From: Sulfuricurvum sp.
Lineage (GTDB): Bacteria > Campylobacterota > Campylobacteria > Campylobacterales > Sulfurimonadaceae
DNA: 64,000 bases
Assembly (NCBI GenBank): GCA_024635855.1
Contig: JAGXHZ010000046.1
Coordinates: 62,001-126,000 of the forward strand
Direction: 5' to 3'
Translations under genes and position numbers: made by a program
Shown: positions 35,707 through 47,557 of the stretch, piece by piece
Layout of the letters: every line of letters begins with the position of its first letter
Position numbering within the stretch: position 1 is the first letter of the stretch
The notes under the pieces: model-generated
The model's database searches: none
The model's input: the letters and a program-made list of their open reading frames with translations, nothing else
Told to the model about the DNA's origin: nothing

Positions 35707-37887
35707 ATGGTAAATACCCGCCGGATTACGCATTCTCTCTTACTCTCCGCTCTCATTGCAAGCTCGTGTTCTGGGGTAGAAAATCTCGGAATTATCGGGA
35801 TTGACTCTACCACGATCGATGATCGTTTTCACCCAACACGTACCGAGGTCTCTTCAACCTCCGCTATCGATGGACAAAAAGTCGATGAAGCCCATATTGA
35901 GAATCTTCAACAGGTTCTTCAATCGATTCCAGGAATTACAAGTGAGATTAAATCGGGTGACACTCTAAAAATTCATATTCGCGGTGTGGAAAATCAGCGC
36001 TATATGGGTGAAAAACCGGGGGTTGCCGTCGTAATCGACGGTGTCCCCGTGTTTGAGCGCACAGGAGCAGTCAATATCGACCTCGATAACATCGCTTCAA
36101 TCAAAGTGATTAAAGGGGGAGCCTCATACCTTTTCGGAGACGATGCCCTGGCCGGAGCCGTTATCATCACCACCAAAAAAGGGGCGGTCAATAAATCGAT
36201 GGCGGCTTCTGAATTCGGCAGTTTCGGCTATCAAAAACTATTAGCCGAAACCTCTTTTGCCAAAGACTCGTTCAACGGACGAATCCAATTAAGTGAACGT
36301 AAAAGCGACGGCTATTGGGAAGATTCTGACTATTTATCCCGCTATGCGAACGGAAAACTCCAGTACTACATCGATGATACGAGTGATCTTACTTTCGGAC
36401 TAGAAGCGTCTCAGCGGGAAAAAGATTCGCACGGTACGGTAGAGGGGATGGCGCAAGCGCTCACCGACCCGACCAGCGTAGAAGGGCGTGACTATTCGCG
36501 AATGTACGATGTCGATCTTCTTAAACTCTTTCTCACTTACGCTAAAGATTTCGGAAATAACACCAACCTCCTCGTCAACATATATCAATACGGAGACGAT
36601 ACCAAGTTTGTGAGCGCACCCCAAAAATACAGTTCCACCGGCGCTGTCGTGACCAATTCAGATGCCTATACCACCCTCAATGATTATCACCAAGCCCAAC
36701 GCGGAATCAAAAGCGAATACCGAAGTAGCGGAGAAAGTCTTGCCTACATGATCGGTGCCGATATCCGCAACAACCTTTATGAAAACAAAACTTCTTATCT
36801 AGTAGATTTTAAAACCAGTGCAGCATCACCTACCATCTATCGTGCCGGAACGATCACCGGAGACAATGAAACCACGGAAGAGGTCTATGCCCCTTATCTC
36901 GAAGTCAAAGTACCTCTTAGTGAAGCCACTACCCTGACGCTAAACGGCCGATATGATAACATCCGCTTAGATTACGATGATCGACTTAATTCCCTCAAAC
37001 TTAAAAAAGATTTTGACGTTTATTCTCACCGTCTCGGAGTATCCCATACCCTCAACGACACAACAACTCTCTTTTTTAGCCGTTCTACCGGTTTCCGTGC
37101 ACCCTCCATCGATCAGCTCTTCAACGGATCGATCACTCTCGATTCTAAAGTACTTAATAATCCCGATCTCAAACCGGAACAGGCGGTCAATTATGACTTA
37201 GGGGTTCGAGGGAATATCCCGGCGCTGTATAATACTCTCACCTATGAAGCGACTCTCTTTTTGCTTGATCGTAAAGATTACATCATGTCCTCGATTGGAC
37301 AATACACCGCAGCAACCACCACTAACCCGCAAAAATACGAAAACATCGGCGGTATGCGTAGCCAAGGTTTAGAGCTATCCCTCCAAAGCGACCCCAAAAG
37401 AACCTTCTCTTTTGATTTGGCTTATACCTACTTGGATGCCTATTTTACACAATACAACAATTTTTACCTCGGACTTGGAAGCCCTTATCTGCCCACATAT
37501 ACGCAAGTTCATTATGACCTAACGGGTAATACCGTTCCACGAACATCACATCATACTCTGAATTTAACCGGCAATTACACTATTACCCCCTCCACCGTAT
37601 TAAGCACTGAATGGACTCTCAAATCAAGCTACTACGCCGATGAACTCAATCAACTCAAAATGCCTGGATACGGTGTCGTCAATTTACTCGTAAAACATGC
37701 TGAGAAATGGGGTGATTTTACTTTTGATCTGTTTGCCCGTGTCGATAACGTGTTCGATAAATTCTATTTTAACACGACACGCAGCAGCGGAGATCGTGAT
37801 TACAACAAAATTTACAATGAAGAAGATTTATCTCTTACCGTCAATCCGGGACGTGTTTACACTGCCGGTCTTTCAATCAAATTTTAA
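35707..37887 (+). CDS. TonB-dependent outer membrane receptor
   Basis: A 726-residue receptor with a signal peptide, an N-terminal plug (HIENLQQVLQSIPGITSE, IHIRGVENQRYMG, VVIDGVPVF, IKVIKGGASYLFGDDALAGAV) and a beta-barrel containing the conserved SRSTGFRAPSIDQLF and LKPEQAVNYDLGVRG segments. It ends with GLSIKF, a C-terminal Phe suitable for BAM insertion. AAGGA lies six bases before ATG 35707. The adjacent genes supply a periplasmic protein, electron-transfer and membrane components and a TonB, so the cargo is probably a metal or metal chelate. Which metal is unknown. Confidence 0.93.
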   Translation: MVNTRRITHSLLLSALIASSCSGVENLGIIGIDSTTIDDRFHPTRTEVSSTSAIDGQKVDEAHIENLQQVLQSIPGITSEIKSGDTLKIHIRGVENQRYMGEKPGVAVVIDGVPVFERTGAVNIDLDNIASIKVIKGGASYLFGDDALAGAVIITTKKGAVNKSMAASEFGSFGYQKLLAETSFAKDSFNGRIQLSERKSDGYWEDSDYLSRYANGKLQYYIDDTSDLTFGLEASQREKDSHGTVEGMAQALTDPTSVEGRDYSRMYDVDLLKLFLTYAKDFGNNTNLLVNIYQYGDDTKFVSAPQKYSSTGAVVTNSDAYTTLNDYHQAQRGIKSEYRSSGESLAYMIGADIRNNLYENKTSYLVDFKTSAASPTIYRAGTITGDNETTEEVYAPYLEVKVPLSEATTLTLNGRYDNIRLDYDDRLNSLKLKKDFDVYSHRLGVSHTLNDTTTLFFSRSTGFRAPSIDQLFNGSITLDSKVLNNPDLKPEQAVNYDLGVRGNIPALYNTLTYEATLFLLDRKDYIMSSIGQYTAATTTNPQKYENIGGMRSQGLELSLQSDPKRTFSFDLAYTYLDAYFTQYNNFYLGLGSPYLPTYTQVHYDLTGNTVPRTSHHTLNLTGNYTITPSTVLSTEWTLKSSYYADELNQLKMPGYGVVNLLVKHAEKWGDFTFDLFARVDNVFDKFYFNTTRSSGDRDYNKIYNEEDLSLTVNPGRVYTAGLSIKF

Positions 37888-37896
37888 GGAGCTGAT

Positions 37897-38712
37897 ATGA
37901 AAAAAATACTCTTCTCCCTCTTAGTGGGAGTCTCCCTTTGGGGATATGGCGATGGAGCGATCTACTGGACTCCGCATGGATGTGATGATGGGAAAGCGAC
38001 CGCTTCCAAACATGGTGGTCACGGCAAAGGGGAGAGTGCCATGTTCGCTTTGATGAACAGTGAAGCGAATGCTTCTGTCAAACTCATTCTTCCCAATCTC
38101 TCCGAAAAAAAATTGACCGTTAAACTCAATACACTCATGCTGCCAAAACCCTCTATGGGGGGATATTATGCGATGGTAGCGGAAGGTAATACTACGAACG
38201 GAGCCTACAGCGCCATTCGCTATCTTTCCCTTCAAGGGCGTCCCGCCAAAGTTTCCCCAACTTTACTAACTGCTGTACCTAAATCAGCATTGGAAATTGT
38301 TCCCGATCCGCTACACCGTGAGCATGATCGCTATACCGCTTCCAAATCGTACCGATTTCTCCTCCATTTTCAAGGAAAACCGCTCATCAATACCGCCGTT
38401 ACCTTAGAGACTCACGATACTCCGGTTCAAACCTATACAACGGATCAAACAGGTGCATTTTCGATAACGCTTCCCAATGATTTTAAAAATGTAAAAGTAG
38501 GACGAAGCGAAAACAAACCTTCTGAATTTCTCCTAACAACGCAACATCGCGATGGAGAACACCTCTATAAAAGCACTCTAACCATGCCCTATTCCCTTAA
38601 CCCAAATGATTATTGGCAATCCCAAACCTATGGAGCGGGAGCCATCTTTATCGGCTTCTTAGGGGGGCTACTAGTCTATCGACGTACCAAAAAAGGGGCT
38701 AAAAATGGATAA
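37897..38712 (+). CDS. Periplasmic metal-uptake-associated protein (DUF4198-like)
   Basis: 271 residues: a signal peptide (ILFSLLVGVSLWG), a His/Gly-rich opening (TPHGCDDGKATASKHGGHGKG) that could bind metal, two beta-sandwich-like regions (about 55-130 and 145-235), and a C-terminal helix (GAGAIFIGFLGGLLVYRR) anchoring it in the inner membrane. The second domain, with LINTAVTLETHDTPVQTYTTDQTGAFSI, resembles the carboxypeptidase-regulatory/DUF4198 folds found beside nickel, cobalt or iron uptake genes. AAGGAG precedes the ATG. Overlaps the next gene by 8 nt. Confidence 0.68.
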   Translation: MKKILFSLLVGVSLWGYGDGAIYWTPHGCDDGKATASKHGGHGKGESAMFALMNSEANASVKLILPNLSEKKLTVKLNTLMLPKPSMGGYYAMVAEGNTTNGAYSAIRYLSLQGRPAKVSPTLLTAVPKSALEIVPDPLHREHDRYTASKSYRFLLHFQGKPLINTAVTLETHDTPVQTYTTDQTGAFSITLPNDFKNVKVGRSENKPSEFLLTTQHRDGEHLYKSTLTMPYSLNPNDYWQSQTYGAGAIFIGFLGGLLVYRRTKKGAKNG

Positions 38713-39706
38713 ATTACTCACTCTCACAATACTTCGCCGTGTTGTACAGCTCACCGCATTCGTCTTTTTCGTTTACGGAGCGATGATTTTTACTACCTTT
38801 TATACAGGAGATAAACTGACCCAAAATCTCCCTGCCCTCTCATGTGCTTACGATCAGAGCGGGGGAGATTTTTGTGCGCTGATCCCGCTCCAACATCAGA
38901 TGGATCACCGTGTTTCGACCTTCTTTACCCAAAATGCAGGGGCGATGGAAGCATTGATGGGAACACTCATCACCATCGGTACCGTTGCCCTTTTGATTCT
39001 TATCCTCAACAAAGCGTTTTGCGGATGGCTCTGTCCTCTCGGATTTTTCCAAGAGACGATCACGATAATCGGCACCAAACTTGGACTCACCCAGCTTACG
39101 TCACTAAGCCGTGAAACGATCACTAAAATCCGCCCGATCAAATGGTTTATTTTCCTCTTTCTCGTTCTCATTTTACCTCTGCTTACGGGGATCGGTTTTC
39201 TAGGACACGAGTGGGGAAACCCTTATTGTTCCATCTGCCCGAGTCGCATCATGACAACGGCCATGACGGGTGATCTGTCTCAAGTTTATATCTCTCAGGC
39301 CAATGGAGGCTACTTTGCCCTCTCACTGATCGCCGATTTACTCTTCGGACTGATGATCGCCCTCGCTCTCTTCATCCGTCAGCCGTTTTGCCGTATCTGC
39401 CCGATCCTTCCGATGCAGACGCTATTTAAAAAAATCGGTCTTTTACGTCTCGTCAAAAACGGATCCTCCAGCTGTGAATCGTGCGGAAACTGTATCAAAG
39501 CGTGTCCGATGGATATTTATGAGATTCAAGATCAAGCCGAAAACCGCAATATTACCCATAGCGACTGTACCCTCTGCGGACGATGTGTCGAGTTTTGTCC
39601 TCATGATGGGGTCATGAGCTTCAAATACGGTCCACTCACCCTCTATAGCTCTTCCAAAGAGGGGTTCAAAAAGCGGACCAAACTCGATAAATGGTGGAAG
39701 GGTTAA
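38705..39706 (+). CDS. Membrane polyferredoxin (NapH/YccM/CcoG-like)
   Basis: 333 residues with about five membrane helices and several cysteine clusters. CGWLCPLGFFQE and YCSICPSRI plus CRICPILPM are the membrane-facing CxxxCP motifs of NapH/NosR-type proteins. The C-terminal CESCGNCIKACPMD and CTLCGRCVEFCPHD are two classical [4Fe-4S] sites. CcoG-like relatives reduce Cu(II). In this TonB-linked cluster a metal-reductase role, taking electrons across the inner membrane to reduce the imported metal, is a reasonable inference. Confidence 0.85.
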   Translation: MDKLLTLTILRRVVQLTAFVFFVYGAMIFTTFYTGDKLTQNLPALSCAYDQSGGDFCALIPLQHQMDHRVSTFFTQNAGAMEALMGTLITIGTVALLILILNKAFCGWLCPLGFFQETITIIGTKLGLTQLTSLSRETITKIRPIKWFIFLFLVLILPLLTGIGFLGHEWGNPYCSICPSRIMTTAMTGDLSQVYISQANGGYFALSLIADLLFGLMIALALFIRQPFCRICPILPMQTLFKKIGLLRLVKNGSSSCESCGNCIKACPMDIYEIQDQAENRNITHSDCTLCGRCVEFCPHDGVMSFKYGPLTLYSSSKEGFKKRTKLDKWWKG

Positions 39707-39709
39707 AGA

Positions 39710-40354
39710 GTGGAACCACTAGCCCTCCTCTCCCTTTTCATTGTTGCCCTCTCCTATGGAGCGACAGCCTGTATGCTCACGTGCATGCCGCTCCTCTCCC
39801 CCATACTTTTGGCTAACAGTGCAACACGACAGCAAAGCCTCCGAATCTTGCTTCCTATCAGTTTAGGGCGTATCAGTGGCTATATAGCCCTCTCTGTTAT
39901 TGCTTACTATGGTGCAACGATGATTAAATCTCTCATCAGCGATACCACCCTAATGGGGTACCTGTTGGGGAGCGTCACCCTCATTCTCGCAGGGCGATTA
40001 TGGTTCTCCCTTAGAACCTCATCCTGCTGTAGCACCACAACTGAGACACCCCAAGAGGCAATACCCCTTTTTATGATCGGCGTTTTCTTATCGATGTCAC
40101 TCTGTGCCCCCGTTATCACGATGATGACCCTCAGCGCAACCACCCCCTCTTTATTCTGGGCAATCGTCTATGGCTTTACCTTCGGGTTAGGGGCAACACT
40201 ATTGTGGTTTCTCTTTTTTTCAGTAGTTCTCACCGCCATACTCAAAGAGAGTCTACTTCACCTCTCTCGCTACCGAGCATTACTCCAACACACCGCGCCG
40301 ATCCTCCTTGCAGGGGTAGCGATTGCAATCTTTAACGGATGGATACACCTATGA
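39710..40354 (+). CDS. DsbD/UreH-like inner membrane protein
   Basis: 214 residues, about six helices. ACMLTCMPLLSPIL in the first third resembles the CxxxCxP region of the DsbD-type transmembrane domain (DsbD_2/UreH group), and LSMSLCAPVITMM in the second half is its counterpart. The GTG start has AAGGG seven bases upstream. It may carry reducing power or move metal ions across the inner membrane. A loop contains SSCCSTTTET. Overlaps tonB by 4 nt. Confidence 0.75.
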   Translation: MEPLALLSLFIVALSYGATACMLTCMPLLSPILLANSATRQQSLRILLPISLGRISGYIALSVIAYYGATMIKSLISDTTLMGYLLGSVTLILAGRLWFSLRTSSCCSTTTETPQEAIPLFMIGVFLSMSLCAPVITMMTLSATTPSLFWAIVYGFTFGLGATLLWFLFFSVVLTAILKESLLHLSRYRALLQHTAPILLAGVAIAIFNGWIHL

Positions 40355-41028
40355 TGACAACCGCACGTAAATCGTTTCTCCTCTCCCTTACCTTTCATGC
40401 CCTCATGGGTTCTTTGGCTTTTGGGGTACTAACCCAGCTCTCTACCCCCCCTAAACTTGTGAAAATCCCTATGCATCACGTGACGCTGATCTCTCTCTCA
40501 AAACCCTCTCTAAAACCCCAACCTCTTCAACCGCCTCTCACGGAGAAAACAAAACCTCTTGTAAAAGAGCCACAAAAGCCATTACTACAAAAACAGCTCG
40601 TTGCAAAAGAGCCGATAGCCATCGCACCCCCGATTCAATCTTCTGCAATCTCACATGTAATACCCGCCGAAGCCCCTGCACAGCCCTATGTTGCACCCGC
40701 ACCGCCACCGGTAAAAGTATCACCTAAACCCGATCTAACGGCTGCGAAAAGATCATTTTTTGCCTCTTTGCGTACCTCGATACAGAGCCATTTACGCTAT
40801 CCGACCGCGGCACGACGAAGAGGGATGGAAGGGGAGATCGATGTACGATTCACATTGGCGAATGATGGAACGATTAATACCATTTCGGTTCAGCGGGGAG
40901 AGGCTATTTTCCATAATGCGGTCAAAACTGCCGTCTCCTCAGCTTCAGGTATTGATGTACCGAAAAATCTCGCAGACTCTTTACCGATGGAGATTGAACT
41001 GACGTTAGAATTTAAGCTAAACAGCTAA
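40351..41028 (+). CDS. tonB: TonB energy transducer
   Basis: 225 residues from ATG 40351 (ATGA overlap with the upstream stop; ATG 40339 is also in frame). It has an N-terminal membrane anchor (FLLSLTFHALMGSLAFGVL), a Pro/Lys-rich spanning region (about 45-130) and a C-terminal TonB domain: RTSIQSHLRYPTAARRRGMEGEIDVRFTLANDG and the SVQRGEAIFHNAV segment. The conserved YP and RRRG are present. Its place at the end of the receptor cluster suggests it is dedicated to the 35707 receptor. ExbB and ExbD are not in the window. Confidence 0.9.
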   Translation: MMTTARKSFLLSLTFHALMGSLAFGVLTQLSTPPKLVKIPMHHVTLISLSKPSLKPQPLQPPLTEKTKPLVKEPQKPLLQKQLVAKEPIAIAPPIQSSAISHVIPAEAPAQPYVAPAPPPVKVSPKPDLTAAKRSFFASLRTSIQSHLRYPTAARRRGMEGEIDVRFTLANDGTINTISVQRGEAIFHNAVKTAVSSASGIDVPKNLADSLPMEIELTLEFKLNS

Positions 41029-41030
41029 GA

Positions 41031-41074
41031 AATAAGCACAACTTAGCCCTATTTATGGTAGGATTAAGCTTATT
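41031..41074 (+). terminator. Stem-loop downstream of tonB
   Basis: Nested arms AATAAG/CTTATT, CTTA/TAAG and CCTA/TAGG fold around a 7-nt loop just after the tonB stop, followed by TAATTC. The bulged stem and modest T-tract make it a weak intrinsic terminator. Confidence 0.4.
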
Positions 41075-41101
41075 TAATTCGTCATCATATGAGGATTGTT
41101 C

Positions 41102-42090
41102 GTGTCCCTAAAATTACCCTTTTCTTCTTTAATTCTCTTTTTACTCTCTACGTATGCGCACGCTTACGAATTGGGTCGTGGGGCACAAATAAACGATCAT
41201 ATCAATGTCGGCGGATACTTTTCGACAGAATTCGAAGCAGGCCGAAGTGATGAGACCTTTACCCTTGATGATGTAGCCGTCATGGCCTATGGGGATATTA
41301 ACCCAATGATTTCGTATTTGGCGGAGTTTGAAGCGGTCGGGTTTTACCATAAAAATCTCAGTAACGGAAACGAGGGGGGAAGCCAAAAATTTCATGCCGA
41401 ACGGCTGTACGGCGATCTGTGGATGTCGGATGATTTTAATGTCCGTTTCGGGAAACAAATCACCCCCATCGGGTATTGGAATATGGAGCCGATCAACGTT
41501 TTACGCGATACCACCTCCAACCCTCTTTACAGCAAGCTCCTTTTTCCAAAATTTCTAACTGGTATCGATATCAACGGCTATGTACCGAGTACTGAGGGGT
41601 TGCGCTATCACCTTTTCGCCCAAAAAAATCGTGATTTGGATGAAGAGTATATCAATATTCCCAACACCCACTTTACGGTTTAGCCGTTGAAAAAGAGTTT
41701 TCTATGGAGTGGAACGGAGGGGGAAGTGTAGGGGAATATATCACCAAGACCAATCAACGAACACGCTTTCTTCAAGCAAATGTCAAATACGATGATACCC
41801 AATGGCAATTTATGACAGAAATACTCTTTGCTAAAAGTGAATTTAATGACCGCCACAACAACTCTACCCTCTCAGGCTATGCGCAGGCAATGTATCATTA
41901 TGTGCCTGAACACGCTGTAGTCGGAAGAATTGAGCATTATAACGACCATTTCTCTGACTATAAAGACACCATCTTCACGCTGGGATATAGCTATCGCCCC
42001 CTTTATCCTGTCTCTTTAAAAGGGGAATACCAATGGCATTCTCAGAATGAGGAGAATCGTGCGCTCTTCTCTTTTTCGGTACTCTTCTGA
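41102..42090 (+). pseudogene. Outer-membrane porin-like gene with a frameshift
   Basis: The first part begins at GTG 41102 (GAGGA six bases upstream) and encodes a signal peptide (SSLILFLLSTYAHA) and a beta-barrel start (GGYFSTEFEAG, VRFGKQITPIGYWN). It stops at TAG 41681. The barrel resumes in the frame one base back (YGLAVEKEFSMEWNGG) and runs to 42090, ending with Phe (FSFSVLF) as outer-membrane proteins do. Joined, about 330 residues, the length of a small porin. One missing base near 41672-41680 explains it. It may be a real inactivation, an assembly error, or programmed -1 frameshifting; no slippery heptamer is obvious. Confidence 0.75.
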
Positions 42091-42491
42091 TGAAAACAAT
42101 TACACTACTCCTTATTTTCGTTTCCACGATTTTCGGAGCACAATACAGTGTGATTATCTCAAAAAAAGCCGAGGTGGGGACATTATCCGCGCAACAGATT
42201 CGGGATATTTTTTTACAGAAACGGCACTCTTTAGGAAATCAGAAAATCATCCCCCTCAATTTAGTCGGTCAGGAGCCTTCTCGAATCGCTTTTGAGAGTG
42301 ACGTTTTAGGTATGGGAAGAGATCGGTTAAACGCCTACTGGGTCAAACAACATTTCCAAGGAATCACCCCTCCGATCACCCAACCCTCACATGAATCAAT
42401 CAAAGCGTTTGTCCAAAATGTGGAGGGGGCTATCGGATACATCCCCTCTTCCATGGCCGATGGCAGCGTAAAGGTGATCTATGAGTTTTAA
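42090..42491 (+). CDS. PstS-like periplasmic substrate-binding protein (short)
   Basis: 133 residues with a signal peptide (MKTITLLLIFVSTIFG). The body matches the short phosphate-binding-like domain (PBP_like_2): LSAQQIRDIFLQKRHSLGNQKIIPLNL, WVKQHFQG and the terminal GAIGYIP motif. True PstS is about twice as long and comes with PstCAB, which are absent. The ATG overlaps the porin stop by 1 nt, and the 3' end overlaps the HD-GYP gene by 11 nt. Probably a ligand-sensing partner for that phosphodiesterase. Confidence 0.8.
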   Translation: MKTITLLLIFVSTIFGAQYSVIISKKAEVGTLSAQQIRDIFLQKRHSLGNQKIIPLNLVGQEPSRIAFESDVLGMGRDRLNAYWVKQHFQGITPPITQPSHESIKAFVQNVEGAIGYIPSSMADGSVKVIYEF

Positions 42492-43995
42492 ACTTAAAAC
42501 CATTCTCCTCTTTTTAGGGGTCAGCCTTATCCCCTATGCATTGAGTATGATTTTGCTAGGCAGCTCGTTTCGTCAAGAACAATACAATGCCGTTACGCAA
42601 GAGATGAATACCCAGCTAAGCCTTACGGTAGAGCGAATCGATCAACATCTGCAAACCCTCCAAAACGATATGGCATTTATTGCCAAATCAGAAGTTATGA
42701 ACGATCTCTACACTCAAGATTTGGATCGTCGTATCAGTACCATGCTTCTCTCTAAGAAAAATGATATGAAGATGAGCGGTGACTTTTATGTTATAGACTT
42801 GAACCGTAAAATTATTGCTTCCAGTGACTTTAGCACTATTTCAAAAATCAAATCCATACAACCTTTTTTTACAATCCCCATTCACTCATCCTTTAGCCAA
42901 GAAAAAATTGCTGAACTCATCGTCACCTATCCGCTCGAAAATTTCCAACCATTTTTTTCCAACTCTCCGCAGCGCCATTATTATCTCAAGCATCGTGATG
43001 GAACCATCGCGCTTCGACCCAATGTTTTTGAAGAATCGCTCCAAGTCTCCCATCCGCTCAAACATCAGCCGGAACTAACGATTGTTTTGGAAGAGGAAAA
43101 AGGGTTCGCTTACCGATTGCTCTACAAATATGAACAATGGTTTATCGCTCTACTGATCGCGGGTGCCATTTTTATAGCCGCCGCTGCCTATTATATTGCT
43201 ACGGGGCTTATCCGCCCTGTTATTGCCCTCTCCGATACGGCCAAAAAAATCACTCGAACCCAAGATTACACTCAGCAAGTTTCGCTCGATCGGGATGATG
43301 AAATCGGGCAGCTTTCCGATGCTTTCAATACGATGATCGGCGGGATGGATAAAGCGTTAGATGAAATCACCACCCTCAACCATGAGATCGAAGATACACA
43401 GCGTGAAGTCGTTTTTACAATGGGTTCCATCGGGGAGAGCCGTTCGAAAGAGACGGGAAATCATGTCAAAAGAGTGGCAGAATATTCCAAACTTCTTGCC
43501 CTGTATTACGGCCTTAATGAAGAAGATGCTGAGATGCTCAGACAAGCTTCTCCTATGCATGATATCGGAAAAGTAGCCATCCCTGATGCTGTTTTGAACA
43601 AACCGGGTCGTTTTGATGAGGAAGAGCGGCGTATTATGGATACCCACGCCGAACTAGGGTATGAGATGCTCCAGCACTCCAACCGACCTCTCCTTAAAAT
43701 GGCAGCTACGGTAGCGTATGAACATCATGAAAAATACAATGGAAGCGGGTATCCAAGAGGCTTGAGCGGTGAAGAGATCCATATCTACGGCCGTATTACG
43801 GCATTGGCCGATGTGTTTGATGCGCTGGGGAGTGATCGTGTCTACAAGAAGGCATGGGATGATGAGAAAATCTTTTCCCTCTTCAGGGAAGAGCGCGGTG
43901 AACATTTCGATCCGAAACTGATCGATATCTTTTTTGAACGTTTAGATGAATTTCTCGCGATTCGTGAGACCTTTAAAGATACCCACGAATCTTAA
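42481..43995 (+). CDS. HAMP-HD-GYP c-di-GMP phosphodiesterase, membrane-bound
   Basis: 504 residues: TM1 about 8-28, a periplasmic sensor of roughly 190 residues, TM2 about 218-242, HAMP about 243-297, then an HD-GYP domain. SKETGNHVKRVAEYS, MHDIGK (H360, D361), HHEKYNGSGYPRG (GYP at 423-425) and ITALADVFDALGSDRVYKKAW are all present, so the enzyme should hydrolyse c-di-GMP. It is translationally coupled to a PstS-like protein, and a porin lies before that. This suggests an outer-to-inner envelope sensing chain. The signal is unknown. Confidence 0.9.
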   Translation: MSFKLKTILLFLGVSLIPYALSMILLGSSFRQEQYNAVTQEMNTQLSLTVERIDQHLQTLQNDMAFIAKSEVMNDLYTQDLDRRISTMLLSKKNDMKMSGDFYVIDLNRKIIASSDFSTISKIKSIQPFFTIPIHSSFSQEKIAELIVTYPLENFQPFFSNSPQRHYYLKHRDGTIALRPNVFEESLQVSHPLKHQPELTIVLEEEKGFAYRLLYKYEQWFIALLIAGAIFIAAAAYYIATGLIRPVIALSDTAKKITRTQDYTQQVSLDRDDEIGQLSDAFNTMIGGMDKALDEITTLNHEIEDTQREVVFTMGSIGESRSKETGNHVKRVAEYSKLLALYYGLNEEDAEMLRQASPMHDIGKVAIPDAVLNKPGRFDEEERRIMDTHAELGYEMLQHSNRPLLKMAATVAYEHHEKYNGSGYPRGLSGEEIHIYGRITALADVFDALGSDRVYKKAWDDEKIFSLFREERGEHFDPKLIDIFFERLDEFLAIRETFKDTHES

Positions 43996-44020
43996 AGCAA
44001 TTTTACTTTCCACTGTAAAG

Positions 44021-46796
<2,776 letters not shown>

Positions 46797-46820
46797 AATA
46801 ACTCCTCTTTATTTTCTTCT

Positions 46821-46856
46821 ATTATAGACAAACTTAGATACTGTAGTGTTAACACT
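46821..46856 (-). promoter_or_regulatory. Promoter with overlapping palindrome for the cytochrome b561-katG operon
   Basis: On the minus strand a TATAAT at 46821-46826 is preceded by the perfect palindrome AGTGTTAACACT (46845-46856), where a -35 would lie. The position is right for a repressor such as a peroxide-responsive Fur-family protein. Regulator identity is inferred only from the katG context. Confidence 0.4.
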
Positions 46857-46983
46857 TTATCAATCTGGAAATAATTATTTTCAGGCTGTTTAAAATTTTG
46901 TAGAAATTATTTAGCCCAATAAATTTAGTTTTTCTTATAAGATGAGAGGGTACCATTTAGTTATCTTGAGTCAGGAGTTCCTT

Positions 46984-47505
46984 ATGAAACCTCTATTGAT
47001 TGCCCTTAGTTTTTTTACTGCCGCGGCTTTGGCCTGCGGTAATCCATCCAACAGTTTTAACAGCGGATACAGCGCTCATTCGACTCCGGCATTGATCGAA
47101 CCGATCACCTATGCACTGGATCAGATAGGAATGGGAGACAACAGCGATATTCGAACGGCTATTCATCTTTATAAAAAGGAGGTCCGTTCATTGACCCCTT
47201 CGATTCCTACCGAAGCGTTCCAAGGGAGTAATTTCAACCCGGGGGCTTACGCTCTTAACTCTCCCGATGCAAAAGCACTCAAAGCACAAATTGATCTATT
47301 TGACACCATTTATCTGATTCTCAGTGACGAACAAAAAAAACAGTTCCCGACCCTCATCGGGATCTATCAGCACCATATGAAGTTTATAAATAGTTCTAAA
47401 ATGTGTGCCGGTCAAAAAAAAGGATGCAACAACGATAAAAGTAAATCCTGTGGTGCGAAAAGTTGCGATACCCCTAAAAACATAAAACTCACCCCAAAAC
47501 GCTAA
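46984..47505 (+). CDS. Secreted protein with Cys/Lys-rich tail, unknown
   Basis: 173 residues from ATG 46984 (AGGAG six bases upstream; the frame is open to 46942). A signal peptide (LLIALSFFTAAALA) is followed by ACGN. The middle part is helical, with IHLYKKEVRSLTPSIPTEAF and LSDEQKKQFPTLIGIYQHHMKF, vaguely like Spy/CpxP-type periplasmic proteins. The C-terminus has five Cys among Lys (MCAGQKKGCNNDKSKSCG and AKSCDTP), suggesting metal binding. No partner gene is evident; the gene diverges from the cytochrome b561-katG operon. Confidence 0.65.
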   Translation: MKPLLIALSFFTAAALACGNPSNSFNSGYSAHSTPALIEPITYALDQIGMGDNSDIRTAIHLYKKEVRSLTPSIPTEAFQGSNFNPGAYALNSPDAKALKAQIDLFDTIYLILSDEQKKQFPTLIGIYQHHMKFINSSKMCAGQKKGCNNDKSKSCGAKSCDTPKNIKLTPKR

Positions 47506-47514
47506 GATGCGGTA

Positions 47515-47523
47515 TGGTATAAT
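47515..47523 (+). promoter_or_regulatory. Extended -10 promoter of leuC
   Basis: TGgTATAAT lies 35 bp before the leuC start codon, directly after the preceding gene's stop. No clear -35. Confidence 0.5.
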
Positions 47524-47557
47524 CGCGCCATTATTTACACCTTAAAAGGTTATTATT

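Noticed and set aside
42090..42491. Reading the PstS-like gene as part of a phosphate ABC transporter
   Set aside because: No PstA, PstB or PstC is adjacent and the protein is half the usual length; coupling is to an HD-GYP enzyme instead.
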